Shown piece after piece: positions 1 through 5,223 of a DNA stretch of 5,929 bases. A program made the translations under genes and the position numbers. The notes beneath the pieces are model-generated. The model had not been told where the DNA came from, did not search any database, and saw only the letters and a program-made list of their open reading frames with translations. Each line of letters begins with the position of its first letter. Within the stretch, counting starts at the first letter, position 1. Source of the stretch: Pedobacter sp. UBA5917 (lineage in GTDB: Bacteria > Bacteroidota > Bacteroidia > Sphingobacteriales > Sphingobacteriaceae); the NCBI RefSeq assembly GCF_002432345.1, contig NZ_DJDT01000272.1:1-5929 (forward strand). Direction: 5' to 3'.

Positions 1-30
1 TTATTTCGGTCGGTGGGCCACCGACCGAAA
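1..30. repeat. Palindromic dispersed repeat, copy 1
   Basis: A near-perfect palindrome at 4-30: a 13-base arm ending TCGGTCGGTGG, one central G, then the exact complement. Bases 1-28 are identical to 2146-2173 in the same orientation. It lies 50 bases beyond the stop of the minus-strand secreted-protein gene. Neither strand has a T-run after the hairpin, only A-rich sequence, so it is not a standard intrinsic terminator. It is probably a REP-like intergenic repeat; a role in transcript 3'-end stability is possible but inferred. The window begins here, so the left flank is unknown. Confidence 0.85.
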
Positions 31-80
31 AGAATAAGAGCCATTTTTAGCGTACTTTAATAAAACTTATCCGCTATTTA

Positions 81-686
81 TTATTTAAATCTTAAAGCGT
101 TGAAAATAGCAGGGGTGATGTATTTTTTAAGATTTTCCATTTCATCGGTCAATATAAACGTATAGGCATCGGCAATATCTTCTTTGTATATGGCAACCAC
201 CATGCAGAATTTATAATCTTTGCCAAAATTTTTGGTTGGTGTAACTACGGTGAAAAATCCTGCGTCGGCATTAAAATCTTTTTTCACAGCTGGTGCCGGA
301 AACTGTTGAATAGAAGGTGTTTTGGTGAAGTCGCCGGCTATGTTCATAGCAATTGCCATAAGTGTAGCCGATGGCATGGTGTTGGGATTTATTCTGATTT
401 CTCCTTCTTTTTTTGTTTCCAACCACTTTTTGTATTCTTTTACCCTTTCGGTTAAAGAACGTACAGCATACCTGATTTCTATATGTTTCGAAGTGTCGAT
501 TACTGCGTATTCATATAGCATAGCTGAATTTTTGATAGGTTCTGTTTTTACAAAACCCATAGGTTGATCTAACATTAAGTTATTGTCGCTGGTTATTTTT
601 TCAAAACTTTCAACAGGTTTCGTGTTTTGGGATTTTGCAGTATGGATGATCCCCAAAAGTGCAATTGCGATAAAATATTTCTTCAT
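81..686 (-). CDS. Secreted protein of unknown function (201 aa)
   Basis: I do not recognise this gene. The start at 686 is chosen because it opens with a clean signal peptide: MKK, a hydrophobic stretch at residues 4-14 (IAIALLGII), then a plausible signal peptidase I site after A-K-S (residue 19). The frame continues 32 codons upstream to 782, but that extension is not signal-like. The mature protein is about 180 residues, mixed alpha/beta, with no lipobox, no membrane segment and one cysteine (Cys161). The C-terminal half has alternating hydrophobic strands (FFTVV, CMVVAIY, AYTFILT) ending in a short helix (FNALRF). This arrangement faintly recalls small Mog1/PsbP-like periplasmic proteins, which is only an impression. 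It is divergent from the lipoprotein gene with a 149-base gap in which I could not find a convincing Bacteroidota TTG/TAnnTTTG promoter. No T-tailed terminator is visible after the stop. Confidence 0.8.
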   Translation of the reverse strand: MKKYFIAIALLGIIHTAKSQNTKPVESFEKITSDNNLMLDQPMGFVKTEPIKNSAMLYEYAVIDTSKHIEIRYAVRSLTERVKEYKKWLETKKEGEIRINPNTMPSATLMAIAMNIAGDFTKTPSIQQFPAPAVKKDFNADAGFFTVVTPTKNFGKDYKFCMVVAIYKEDIADAYTFILTDEMENLKKYITPAIFNALRFK

Positions 687-835
687 TTTGGTTAGTGGTT
701 TGGGAAATGATGTAGAACTGAAGAGATTTCCATAAAATAGATTATAGCCAACAAGGTATATTTTGAAATTGGCTACCATCATTTGGAACGGTTATTGGGG
801 TTGTAGATTACCTTATTGAAACATTAAATATCCAT

Positions 836-1567
836 ATGAAATTACGCTTTTTCATCATCTTTCTACTTTTTTTCATTTCTTGTAAACCTAAAAAACAATT
901 AGGAGACGGAATTTTCGATCTAAATGATTTCTCTTTTAATTTAGATGCAACGCATTTATATGAAAAATCGTTAAAAAGGCAAATTACCGACAACTATTAT
1001 TCGCAGGTTGATACTAGTTTTAATACACTAGAGGGAGACAATCATAGAAATGTTATAGGCATTCACTATATCATGAATATTAATAAGGAAATAGATACTA
1101 TAGCAAAACTTAAAAAGGTCTGTTTTTTTAAAGTTGAATCGGTAACCGATGCAAAACAAAATCTGATGATGGTTTCAGCTGAAGGAAATGCGGATTTTAA
1201 GCAGCAAATGAGCCTTATAAAACAATTGATAGCAGAATATGGAAAGCCAAAAGTTATTCAACATATTAGTGGTTTTACAACATTTACCTGGAGATTATCT
1301 GATAGAATTATTCAAATAAATGGTGAAATGATTCCTGATTATGAAAATGATAAGAATGCAAAAGATGGTTTTTTAAATCCCAGTGGAGGATTTCTTAAAA
1401 CTGATAATTATGAAAAGAATCATGTTGCAAAGATTTTTGCGTATGTTTTTAATATTAATCATGAAGAACTTTTGGAAAAATATGCTGAACAGTGGCAAAT
1501 TTCAAATGATTATAGTACACCCTATTTACATGATGCTAATAAAATGATTACATCTCCATTTAACTAA
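836..1567 (+). CDS. Putative lipoprotein of unknown function, very AT-rich (243 aa)
   Basis: I do not recognise the family. The N-terminus is a lipoprotein signal: MKLR, a hydrophobic core at residues 5-14, and the lipobox-like F-I-S-C with the lipidated Cys at 16. Phe at -3 is slightly off consensus. Residues after the Cys are K-P-K-K, positively charged, so the acidic surface-export signal of Bacteroidota lipoproteins is absent and a periplasm-facing location is more likely. The rest is soluble and charged. A segment around 135-165 (LIAEYGKPKVIQ, then FTTFTWRLSDRIIQING) looks like a beta-strand-rich domain. Base composition is far below the neighbours: three 60-base stretches I counted had 14, 14 and 17 G/C. 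That suggests relaxed or foreign origin, though it is not proof. The stop overlaps the stop of the convergent L,D-transpeptidase gene by 4 bases. Confidence 0.82.
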   Translation: MKLRFFIIFLLFFISCKPKKQLGDGIFDLNDFSFNLDATHLYEKSLKRQITDNYYSQVDTSFNTLEGDNHRNVIGIHYIMNINKEIDTIAKLKKVCFFKVESVTDAKQNLMMVSAEGNADFKQQMSLIKQLIAEYGKPKVIQHISGFTTFTWRLSDRIIQINGEMIPDYENDKNAKDGFLNPSGGFLKTDNYEKNHVAKIFAYVFNINHEELLEKYAEQWQISNDYSTPYLHDANKMITSPFN

Positions 1568-2139
1568 GCATAAATCCAAAGTAGTACAGGTTTTTTCCTG
1601 TTTTTGAGCAGCTCATCTATTTTTCGCATGGTTGCATCAGATAAAACGGGACAACCCGCGCTCTGTCCGAATAGGGTTTGGGGATAAATTTCCTGATTAG
1701 GGACCGGAGTATAGGAATGTAAAACCACAATACGTTTAAAAGCATTGCTGTTTGTTTTCTCCAGACCATACATTTTATAGTGTACATTGATGCCCCAGTT
1801 ACTGTATGCACGGCCTTTAACTTTGTATTTACCTAACGAGGTGCAATAACTCCCTTCTTTATTGCTGAAAACCGGTTTTGTTGGGGTGCTGCCACCACCA
1901 ACACCATGGGCGCATAAGCCTTCGATAGTGATTTCTTTCTTTTTAAAATCGTAAACAAAAATCCTGTTTTTACCAGAGTGGATACTCATATCAACCATAA
2001 TGGCAATTGATGTATCCATTTTGTTTTTTGTGCAGAAAGTTAAGGCTTCATTAATTCTATCAGTGCTTATTTTGTTGTTTGCAACAGGTTTAAATCCAAA
2101 CAGCGTAAATAAGATGAGGAGAGCGAATAACTTTTGCAT
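1564..2139 (-). CDS. Murein L,D-transpeptidase catalytic-domain family protein, secreted (191 aa)
   Basis: This matches the YkuD_2-type murein L,D-transpeptidase family of Bacteroidota. Family members carry a cysteine-transpeptidase fold that acts on peptidoglycan tetrapeptide stems in the periplasm; the exact reaction of this subfamily is poorly defined. Residues 1-20 form a signal peptide (MQK, then LFALLILFTLFGF). Visible motifs in order are CAHGVGGGS (76-84), the GSYCTSLGKYKVKGRAY block (96-112), NVHYKMYGLE (118-127), VVLHSY with candidate catalytic His141, and QSAGCPVLSD with candidate nucleophile Cys163. The protein ends soon after (LLWIY), so length is usual for the family and the active site is intact. 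The gene lies 46 bases downstream of the DUF1304 gene on the same strand, so co-transcription is possible. A palindromic hairpin fills most of that gap and ends 11 bases before the ATG. The 3' end overlaps the convergent lipoprotein gene. Confidence 0.9.
   Translation of the reverse strand: MQKLFALLILFTLFGFKPVANNKISTDRINEALTFCTKNKMDTSIAIMVDMSIHSGKNRIFVYDFKKKEITIEGLCAHGVGGGSTPTKPVFSNKEGSYCTSLGKYKVKGRAYSNWGINVHYKMYGLEKTNSNAFKRIVVLHSYTPVPNQEIYPQTLFGQSAGCPVLSDATMRKIDELLKNRKKPVLLWIYA
1586..1605 (+). terminator. Weak intrinsic terminator for the lipoprotein gene
   Basis: On the plus strand ACAGG (1586-1590), a TTTTTT loop and CCTGT (1597-1601) form a 5-bp hairpin that runs into five T residues (1601-1605), starting 18 bases after the lipoprotein stop. 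It lies inside the 3' coding end of the convergent L,D-transpeptidase gene, as expected where two genes overlap tail-to-tail. The stem is short, so termination efficiency is uncertain. Confidence 0.4.
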
Positions 2140-2145
2140 AATTAA

Positions 2146-2173
2146 TTATTTCGGTCGGTGGGCCACCGACCGA
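2146..2173. repeat. Palindromic dispersed repeat, copy 2
   Basis: Identical over 28 bases to 1-28 and in the same orientation. The palindrome is 2151-2173 (arm TCGGTCGGTGG, central G2162, complementary arm). It occupies the gap between the DUF1304 stop (2186) and the L,D-transpeptidase start (2139). In a minus-strand transcript the hairpin foot is 11 nucleotides before the start codon. No T-run follows on either strand, so it is unlikely to be a simple terminator. Confidence 0.88.
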
Positions 2174-2185
2174 TAAAAGCAAGGG

Positions 2186-2545
2186 TTATAAATGTAATAA
2201 AATCAGCGCAACCAATGCCGGAATGGATTGCACATAAAGGATCTTTTTGCTGGCTGTTGCGGCACCGTAAATGCCGGCAATAATTACGCAGGTTAAAAAG
2301 AATATCGCCACATAAATTTTCCATTGGTGATCGCTGATGCATAACGACCAGATTAAGCCTGCAGCCAAAAAGCCATTGTAGAGGCCCTGGTTTGCAGCCA
2401 GTGTTTTGGTTGGCACGAATAAATCTTTTGGGATGGTTTTAAAAACTTTTGGCGCCCTGGTTGTCCAGGCGAACATTTCGAGCCAAAGGATATAAAGGTG
2501 GATAAAGGCTACTAAGCCGATTACGATTTGAGCTGCTACTTGCAT
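2186..2545 (-). CDS. DUF1304 family four-helix membrane protein (119 aa)
   Basis: Recognised as DUF1304, a small integral membrane family of unknown biochemical role found widely in bacteria. Four predicted membrane helices lie at about residues 3-23, 54-71, 76-95 and 102-118. Family hallmarks are present: HLYILWLEMFAW (16-27) at the end of helix 1, the AANQGLYNGFLAAG block (50-63), VIIAGIYGA (87-95), and a final VQSIPALVALILL segment. Length is typical, and the protein is complete at both ends. The start ATG at 2545 is the only sensible one because helix 1 begins immediately. Upstream on the coding strand a TATCTTTA at 2621-2614 resembles a Bacteroidota -7 element, but no -33 TTG is correctly spaced, so the promoter is unassigned. 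It may be the first gene of a two-gene unit with the L,D-transpeptidase. Confidence 0.92.
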   Translation of the reverse strand: MQVAAQIVIGLVAFIHLYILWLEMFAWTTRAPKVFKTIPKDLFVPTKTLAANQGLYNGFLAAGLIWSLCISDHQWKIYVAIFFLTCVIIAGIYGAATASKKILYVQSIPALVALILLHL

Positions 2546-2551
2546 ATAGAT

Positions 2552-2603
2552 GATTACACTGATTTAAATGATTGCACAGATAAGGTGATTTCACGGATTA
2601 AGT
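2552..2603. repeat. Three degenerate direct repeats, 17-18 base period
   Basis: GATT-n-CAC-n-GAT occurs at 2552, 2570 and 2587 (GATTACACTGAT, GATTGCACAGAT, GATTTCACGGAT), each followed by an A/T-rich spacer. Only positions 5 and 9 of the 12-base core vary. The repeats lie 7 to 58 bases upstream of the DUF1304 start codon, within its likely leader or promoter. They could be binding sites or simply a dispersed intergenic repeat fragment; the sequence does not decide. Confidence 0.7.
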
Positions 2604-2694
2604 TAAGTTATAATAAAGATATAAAACTTTGAGGATTATTGTATGGGGTATGTTTTAGCCCGTCAGTCGATTTTTTGCACTGGCCGTTGTTAAT

Positions 2695-2766
2695 AAACCT
2701 GATAGGAGCGAACATCCCGATTTTACATCGGGATAAAGCTATAGCAGGGCTGGTATTGCCGAAGTA
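2695..2766 (+). repeat. Dispersed hairpin repeat, copy A
   Basis: Contains AAACCTGATAGGAGCGA, then a perfect 8-bp hairpin ATCCCGAT (2714-2721), loop TTTAC, ATCGGGAT (2727-2734), then GCTATAGC, AGGGCTGG and a terminal GCCGAAGTA. The same blocks in the same order are found on the minus strand at 5314-5224 (copy B). No open frame or transposase is associated. It looks like a REP/MITE-like intergenic element of Bacteroidota. Confidence 0.65.
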
Positions 2767-2819
2767 TTACTGACATTCATTTTCACATTATTTTAAATAA
2801 TTCATTCTGCTTTACTAGT

Positions 2820-2912
2820 CTTTCCGCTTTGGTCTTTAGTCTTTCCGCTTTGATCTTTCTGCTTTAGTCTTTGGTCCCCTCATCCATCTGCCATCTTACA
2901 TCATCCATCCCT
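2820..2912. repeat. Compound heptanucleotide-periodic tract
   Basis: From 2820 to 2875 the sequence is eight consecutive 7-base units of the form CTTTnnn (tails CCG, GGT, AGT, CCG, GAT, CTG, AGT, GGT). After a short phase shift, CATC recurs at exactly 7-base steps at 2885, 2892, 2899 and 2906. Seven is not a multiple of three, so this is not a coding repeat. There are no unique spacers, so it is not a CRISPR array. Such degenerate heptads look like decayed microsatellites; no function is established that I know of. Confidence 0.75.
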
Positions 2913-2980
2913 TTCTGTCATGCTGTCAGTAAACTCCAACCTCTTTTTTTACATTTTATCAGTCTTTTAGCGATATTTTC

Positions 2981-3010
2981 TGCCAAAAACCAATTGGCAC
3001 AAGCATTGTT
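2981..3010 (+). promoter_or_regulatory. Candidate sigma-54-like dnaK promoter overlapping an inverted repeat
   Basis: TTGGCAC (2994-3000), five bases, then TTGTT (3006-3010) fits the sigma-54 -24/-12 layout. GG at 2996-2997 is followed exactly 10 bases later by G3008, but the consensus C at -12 is T here. It would start transcription near 3021, giving a leader of about 38 nucleotides. TGCCAA (2981-2986) and TTGGCA (2994-2999) form a 6-bp inverted repeat with a 7-base spacer overlapping the -24 element, a possible operator. No CIRCE repeat (TTAGCACTC and its complement) is present. An ordinary Bacteroidota sigma promoter is not clearly visible: TACTTTAA at 3032 is a poor -7. Confidence 0.45.
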
Positions 3011-3058
3011 TAATAGGAGTAGAAATTATAATACTTTAAAAGAGAAATTAAAAATACA

Positions 3059-4963
3059 ATGGGAAAAATTATTGGAATAGACTTAGGAACAACAAACTCT
3101 TGCGTGAGCGTAATGGAAGGCAACGAGCCTGTAGTTATCGCAAACAGTGAGGGTAAACGTACTACACCGTCTATTGTTGCTTTTGCAGAAAACGGTGAGC
3201 GTAAGGTTGGCGAGCCTGCTAAACGTCAGGCTATAACCAACCCAACAAAAACAATATATTCGATTAAACGCTTTATGGGTAACAGCTACGACGAAAGTGC
3301 GAAAGAAGCTGGCCGTGTACCTTATAAAGTGGTTAAAGGTGATAACAATACACCACGTGTAGAAATCGATGACAGAAAATATACTCCACAAGAGATTTCT
3401 GCAATGATTTTACAAAAAATGAAAAAAACTGCTGAAGATTTCCTTGGTCAGGAAGTTACTGAAGCGGTAATTACTGTACCTGCTTATTTTAACGATGCAC
3501 AACGTCAGGCCACTAAAGAAGCTGGTGAAATTGCAGGTTTATCTGTAAAACGTATCATCAACGAACCTACTGCAGCTGCTTTAGCTTATGGTTTGGATAA
3601 AGCACACAAAGACATGAAAATTGTTGTGTTTGACTGTGGTGGTGGTACACACGACGTTTCTGTATTGGAATTAGGTGATGGCGTTTTCGAAGTTAAATCA
3701 ACAGATGGTGATACCCATTTAGGTGGTGATGACTTTGACCACATCATTATTGATTGGTTAACCGATGAGTTTAAATCAGAAAACAGCATGGATCTTTCTA
3801 AAGATCCAATGGCTTTACAACGTTTAAAAGAAGCTGCTGAGAAAGCTAAAATCGAGTTATCGAGCACAACTTCTACTGAAATCAACCTACCATATATTAC
3901 AGCTGATGCCAGCGGACCTAAACACTTGGTACGTACATTATCACGTGCTAAATTTGAGCAATTGGCTGATAGCTTAATTAAACGTACTATCGATCCTTGT
4001 AAATCTGCTCTGAAAAACGCTGGTTTAAGCACAAGCGATATCGACGAAATCATTTTAGTAGGTGGTTCAACCCGTATCCCTGCAATCCAGGAGGCTGTTA
4101 AAGCTTTCTTCGGTAAAGAGCCAAGTAAAGGTGTTAACCCTGATGAGGTTGTAGCTATCGGTGCTGCAATTCAAGGTGGTGTATTAACCGGTGATGTAAA
4201 AGATGTATTGTTGTTAGACGTTACTCCTTTATCATTGGGTATTGAAACTATGGGTGGTGTAATGACTAAATTAATCGAGTCTAACACAACTATCCCAACC
4301 AAAAAATCTGAAACTTTCTCAACTGCTGCTGATAACCAGCCTTCGGTAGAGATCCATATTTTACAGGGTGAGCGCCCAATGGCTGCTCAAAACCGTACAA
4401 TCGGTCGTTTCATTTTAGATGGTATTCCACCAGCACCTCGTGGTGTGCCTCAGGTAGAAGTATCATTCGATATTGATGCCAACGGTATTTTACATGTAAG
4501 TGCAAAAGATAAAGCTACTGGTAAAGAGCAAAAAATCCGTATCGAAGCATCTTCAGGTTTAACTGATGCTGAGATCAAAAAAATGAAAGAAGAAGCCGAA
4601 GCTAATGCTGCAGATGATGCTAAGCAAAAAGAAGAAGCTGATAAAATCAACGGTGCTGATGCATTGATCTTCTCTACTGAAAAACAGTTGAAAGAGTTTG
4701 GTGATAAATTATCTGCTGATAAAAAAGCACCGATCGAAGCTGGTTTAGAGAAATTGAAAGCAGCTCACGGTTCACGTAACTTCGCTGATATCGATGCTGC
4801 TTCTGCTGAATTACAGGCTGCATGGAATGTTGCTTCAGAAGAAATGTACAAAGATGGCGGTCAGCCTCAAGGTGGCGAACAACCACAAGCTGATGGTCAG
4901 CCTCAGGGTGGTGGCGATAACGTTACCGATGTTGATTTTGAAGAAGTGAAAGAAGATAAATAA
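3059..4963 (+). CDS. dnaK: Molecular chaperone DnaK (Hsp70), complete, 634 aa
   Basis: DnaK is the cytoplasmic ATP-driven Hsp70 that binds exposed hydrophobic peptides, working with DnaJ and GrpE. The nucleotide-binding domain spans about 1-380: phosphate-1 loop IDLGTTNSC (7-15) with Asp8, catalytic Lys70 in YSIKRFMG, NEPTAAALAYG (168-178), phosphate-2 loop FDCGGGTHDVS (191-201), and ILVGGSTRIP (332-341). The interdomain linker is VLLLDVTPLSLG (383-394). The substrate-binding beta domain runs to about 500, the helical lid to about 598, then a Q/P/G-rich tail of three 6-residue repeats (602-619) and the acidic end DVDFEEVKEDK. Length is normal for a bacterial DnaK. Leu to Cys193 and Phe to His198 in the phosphate-2 loop differ from the E. 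coli form. The start has no Shine-Dalgarno, only an A-rich leader. Arginine is almost always CGT, as in highly expressed genes. It is monocistronic, with a strong terminator 42 bases after the stop and no grpE or dnaJ nearby. Confidence 0.99.
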   Translation: MGKIIGIDLGTTNSCVSVMEGNEPVVIANSEGKRTTPSIVAFAENGERKVGEPAKRQAITNPTKTIYSIKRFMGNSYDESAKEAGRVPYKVVKGDNNTPRVEIDDRKYTPQEISAMILQKMKKTAEDFLGQEVTEAVITVPAYFNDAQRQATKEAGEIAGLSVKRIINEPTAAALAYGLDKAHKDMKIVVFDCGGGTHDVSVLELGDGVFEVKSTDGDTHLGGDDFDHIIIDWLTDEFKSENSMDLSKDPMALQRLKEAAEKAKIELSSTTSTEINLPYITADASGPKHLVRTLSRAKFEQLADSLIKRTIDPCKSALKNAGLSTSDIDEIILVGGSTRIPAIQEAVKAFFGKEPSKGVNPDEVVAIGAAIQGGVLTGDVKDVLLLDVTPLSLGIETMGGVMTKLIESNTTIPTKKSETFSTAADNQPSVEIHILQGERPMAAQNRTIGRFILDGIPPAPRGVPQVEVSFDIDANGILHVSAKDKATGKEQKIRIEASSGLTDAEIKKMKEEAEANAADDAKQKEEADKINGADALIFSTEKQLKEFGDKLSADKKAPIEAGLEKLKAAHGSRNFADIDAASAELQAAWNVASEEMYKDGGQPQGGEQPQADGQPQGGGDNVTDVDFEEVKEDK

Positions 4964-4991
4964 GTCTTCAGTCCTGAGTCGAAAGTCTTGG
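4964..4991. repeat. Four GTCnnnn heptads directly after dnaK
   Basis: Starting at the base after the dnaK TAA there are four back-to-back 7-base units: GTCTTCA, GTCCTGA, GTCGAAA, GTCTTGG. The period equals that of the tract 240 bases upstream of dnaK, and the AGTCTT motif is shared. It lies in the 3' UTR ahead of the terminator. Confidence 0.55.
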
Positions 4992-5005
4992 GAGGATAAA
5001 AATAG

Positions 5006-5040
5006 AAAGCGTTCCTGATTATTTCAGGAGCGCTTTTTTT
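5006..5040 (+). terminator. Strong intrinsic terminator of dnaK
   Basis: AAAGCGTTCCTGA (5006-5018), loop TTATT (5019-5023), then TCAGGAGCGCTTT (5024-5036) pair over 13 positions with a single G-U wobble. The 3' arm runs into an unbroken T stretch ending at 5040. The A's at the foot of the left arm and T's on the right could also give some activity on the opposite strand. It ends the dnaK transcript about 75 bases after the stop codon. Confidence 0.93.
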
Positions 5041-5047
5041 ATGCGCT

Positions 5048-5062
5048 AAACCTCGCAGGTTT
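5048..5062. repeat. Short hairpin AAACCT-CGC-AGGTTT
   Basis: A 6-bp inverted repeat, AAACCT (5048-5053) and AGGTTT (5057-5062), around CGC. It begins 8 bases after the dnaK terminator. I recall this motif as a frequent dispersed intergenic hairpin in Bacteroidota, but cannot verify copy number here. Confidence 0.5.
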
Positions 5063-5072
5063 TAATAGAGGC

Positions 5073-5155
5073 CGTCATTTCGAGCGGAGTGCAACGCAGT
5101 CGAGAAATCTATCGAGGTAGATCTCTCCATTCCACTGCGTTCCAGTCGAGATGAC
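5073..5155. repeat. Dispersed imperfect palindromic repeat, GTCATTTCGAG family, copy 1
   Basis: An 83-base imperfect palindrome. The ends CGTCATTTCGA and TCGAGATGACG pair at 10 of 11 positions. Internal arms AACGCAGT (5093-5100) and ACTGCGTT (5134-5141) pair perfectly, and a central ATCTA/TAGAT hairpin forms the tip. The left end GTCATTTCGAGCGGAGTG is identical to that at 5798. It carries no open frame, as expected for a non-autonomous or REP-like element. The orientation is undefined because it is nearly symmetric. Confidence 0.8.
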
Positions 5156-5223
5156 GATTTTTTTATTAAAACCAATATAGTTTATAAACGACTTTTTTTG
5201 TTTTTTTGAAACGAACGGTTCTG

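Larger units (their letters stand above)
2546..3058. other. Gene-free intergenic region upstream of dnaK
   Basis: 513 bases with no credible gene. In order it holds three degenerate GATTnCACnGAT direct repeats (2552-2603), a dispersed repeat with an ATCCCGAT hairpin (2695-2766), AT-rich unassigned sequence (2767-2819), a compound 7-base-periodic tract (2820-2912), a short stretch with GTCATGCTGTCA (2917-2928), and the dnaK promoter and leader (about 2981-3058). The stretch 2604-2694 shows nothing I can name. A plus-strand open frame from 2871 runs through the repeats and over the dnaK start; it has no coding character. Confidence 0.8.

Noticed and set aside
1..30. Palindromic repeat as an intrinsic terminator
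   Set aside because: A-rich, not T-rich, sequence follows the hairpin in both directions.
322..567. Plus-strand 81-codon open frame
   Set aside because: It lies wholly inside the secreted protein gene on the other strand and has no coding or family signal of its own.
687..782. N-terminal extension of the secreted protein gene by 32 codons to 782
   Set aside because: The extension does not look like a signal sequence and would bury the clear MKK-hydrophobic-AKS signal peptide that begins at 686.
808..993. Minus-strand 61-codon open frame
   Set aside because: Antisense shadow of the lipoprotein gene start; no recognisable features.
2142..2342. Minus-strand 66-codon open frame
   Set aside because: Out-of-frame shadow of the DUF1304 gene that runs through the palindromic repeat.
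2820..2912. CRISPR-like array
   Set aside because: Units are only 7 bases, with no 20-40 base unique spacers and no cas genes.
2946..3058. CIRCE (HrcA) operator upstream of dnaK
   Set aside because: No TTAGCACTC-type inverted repeat is present; the only inverted repeat is TGCCAA/TTGGCA.
2871..3080. Plus-strand 69-codon open frame reaching into dnaK
   Set aside because: It is built from the heptad tract, the promoter and the leader, and overlaps the dnaK start out of frame.
3083..4886. Long antisense open frames on the minus strand of dnaK (up to 155 codons)
   Set aside because: Antisense frames are common opposite strongly codon-biased hsp70 genes; these have no independent start context or family resemblance.
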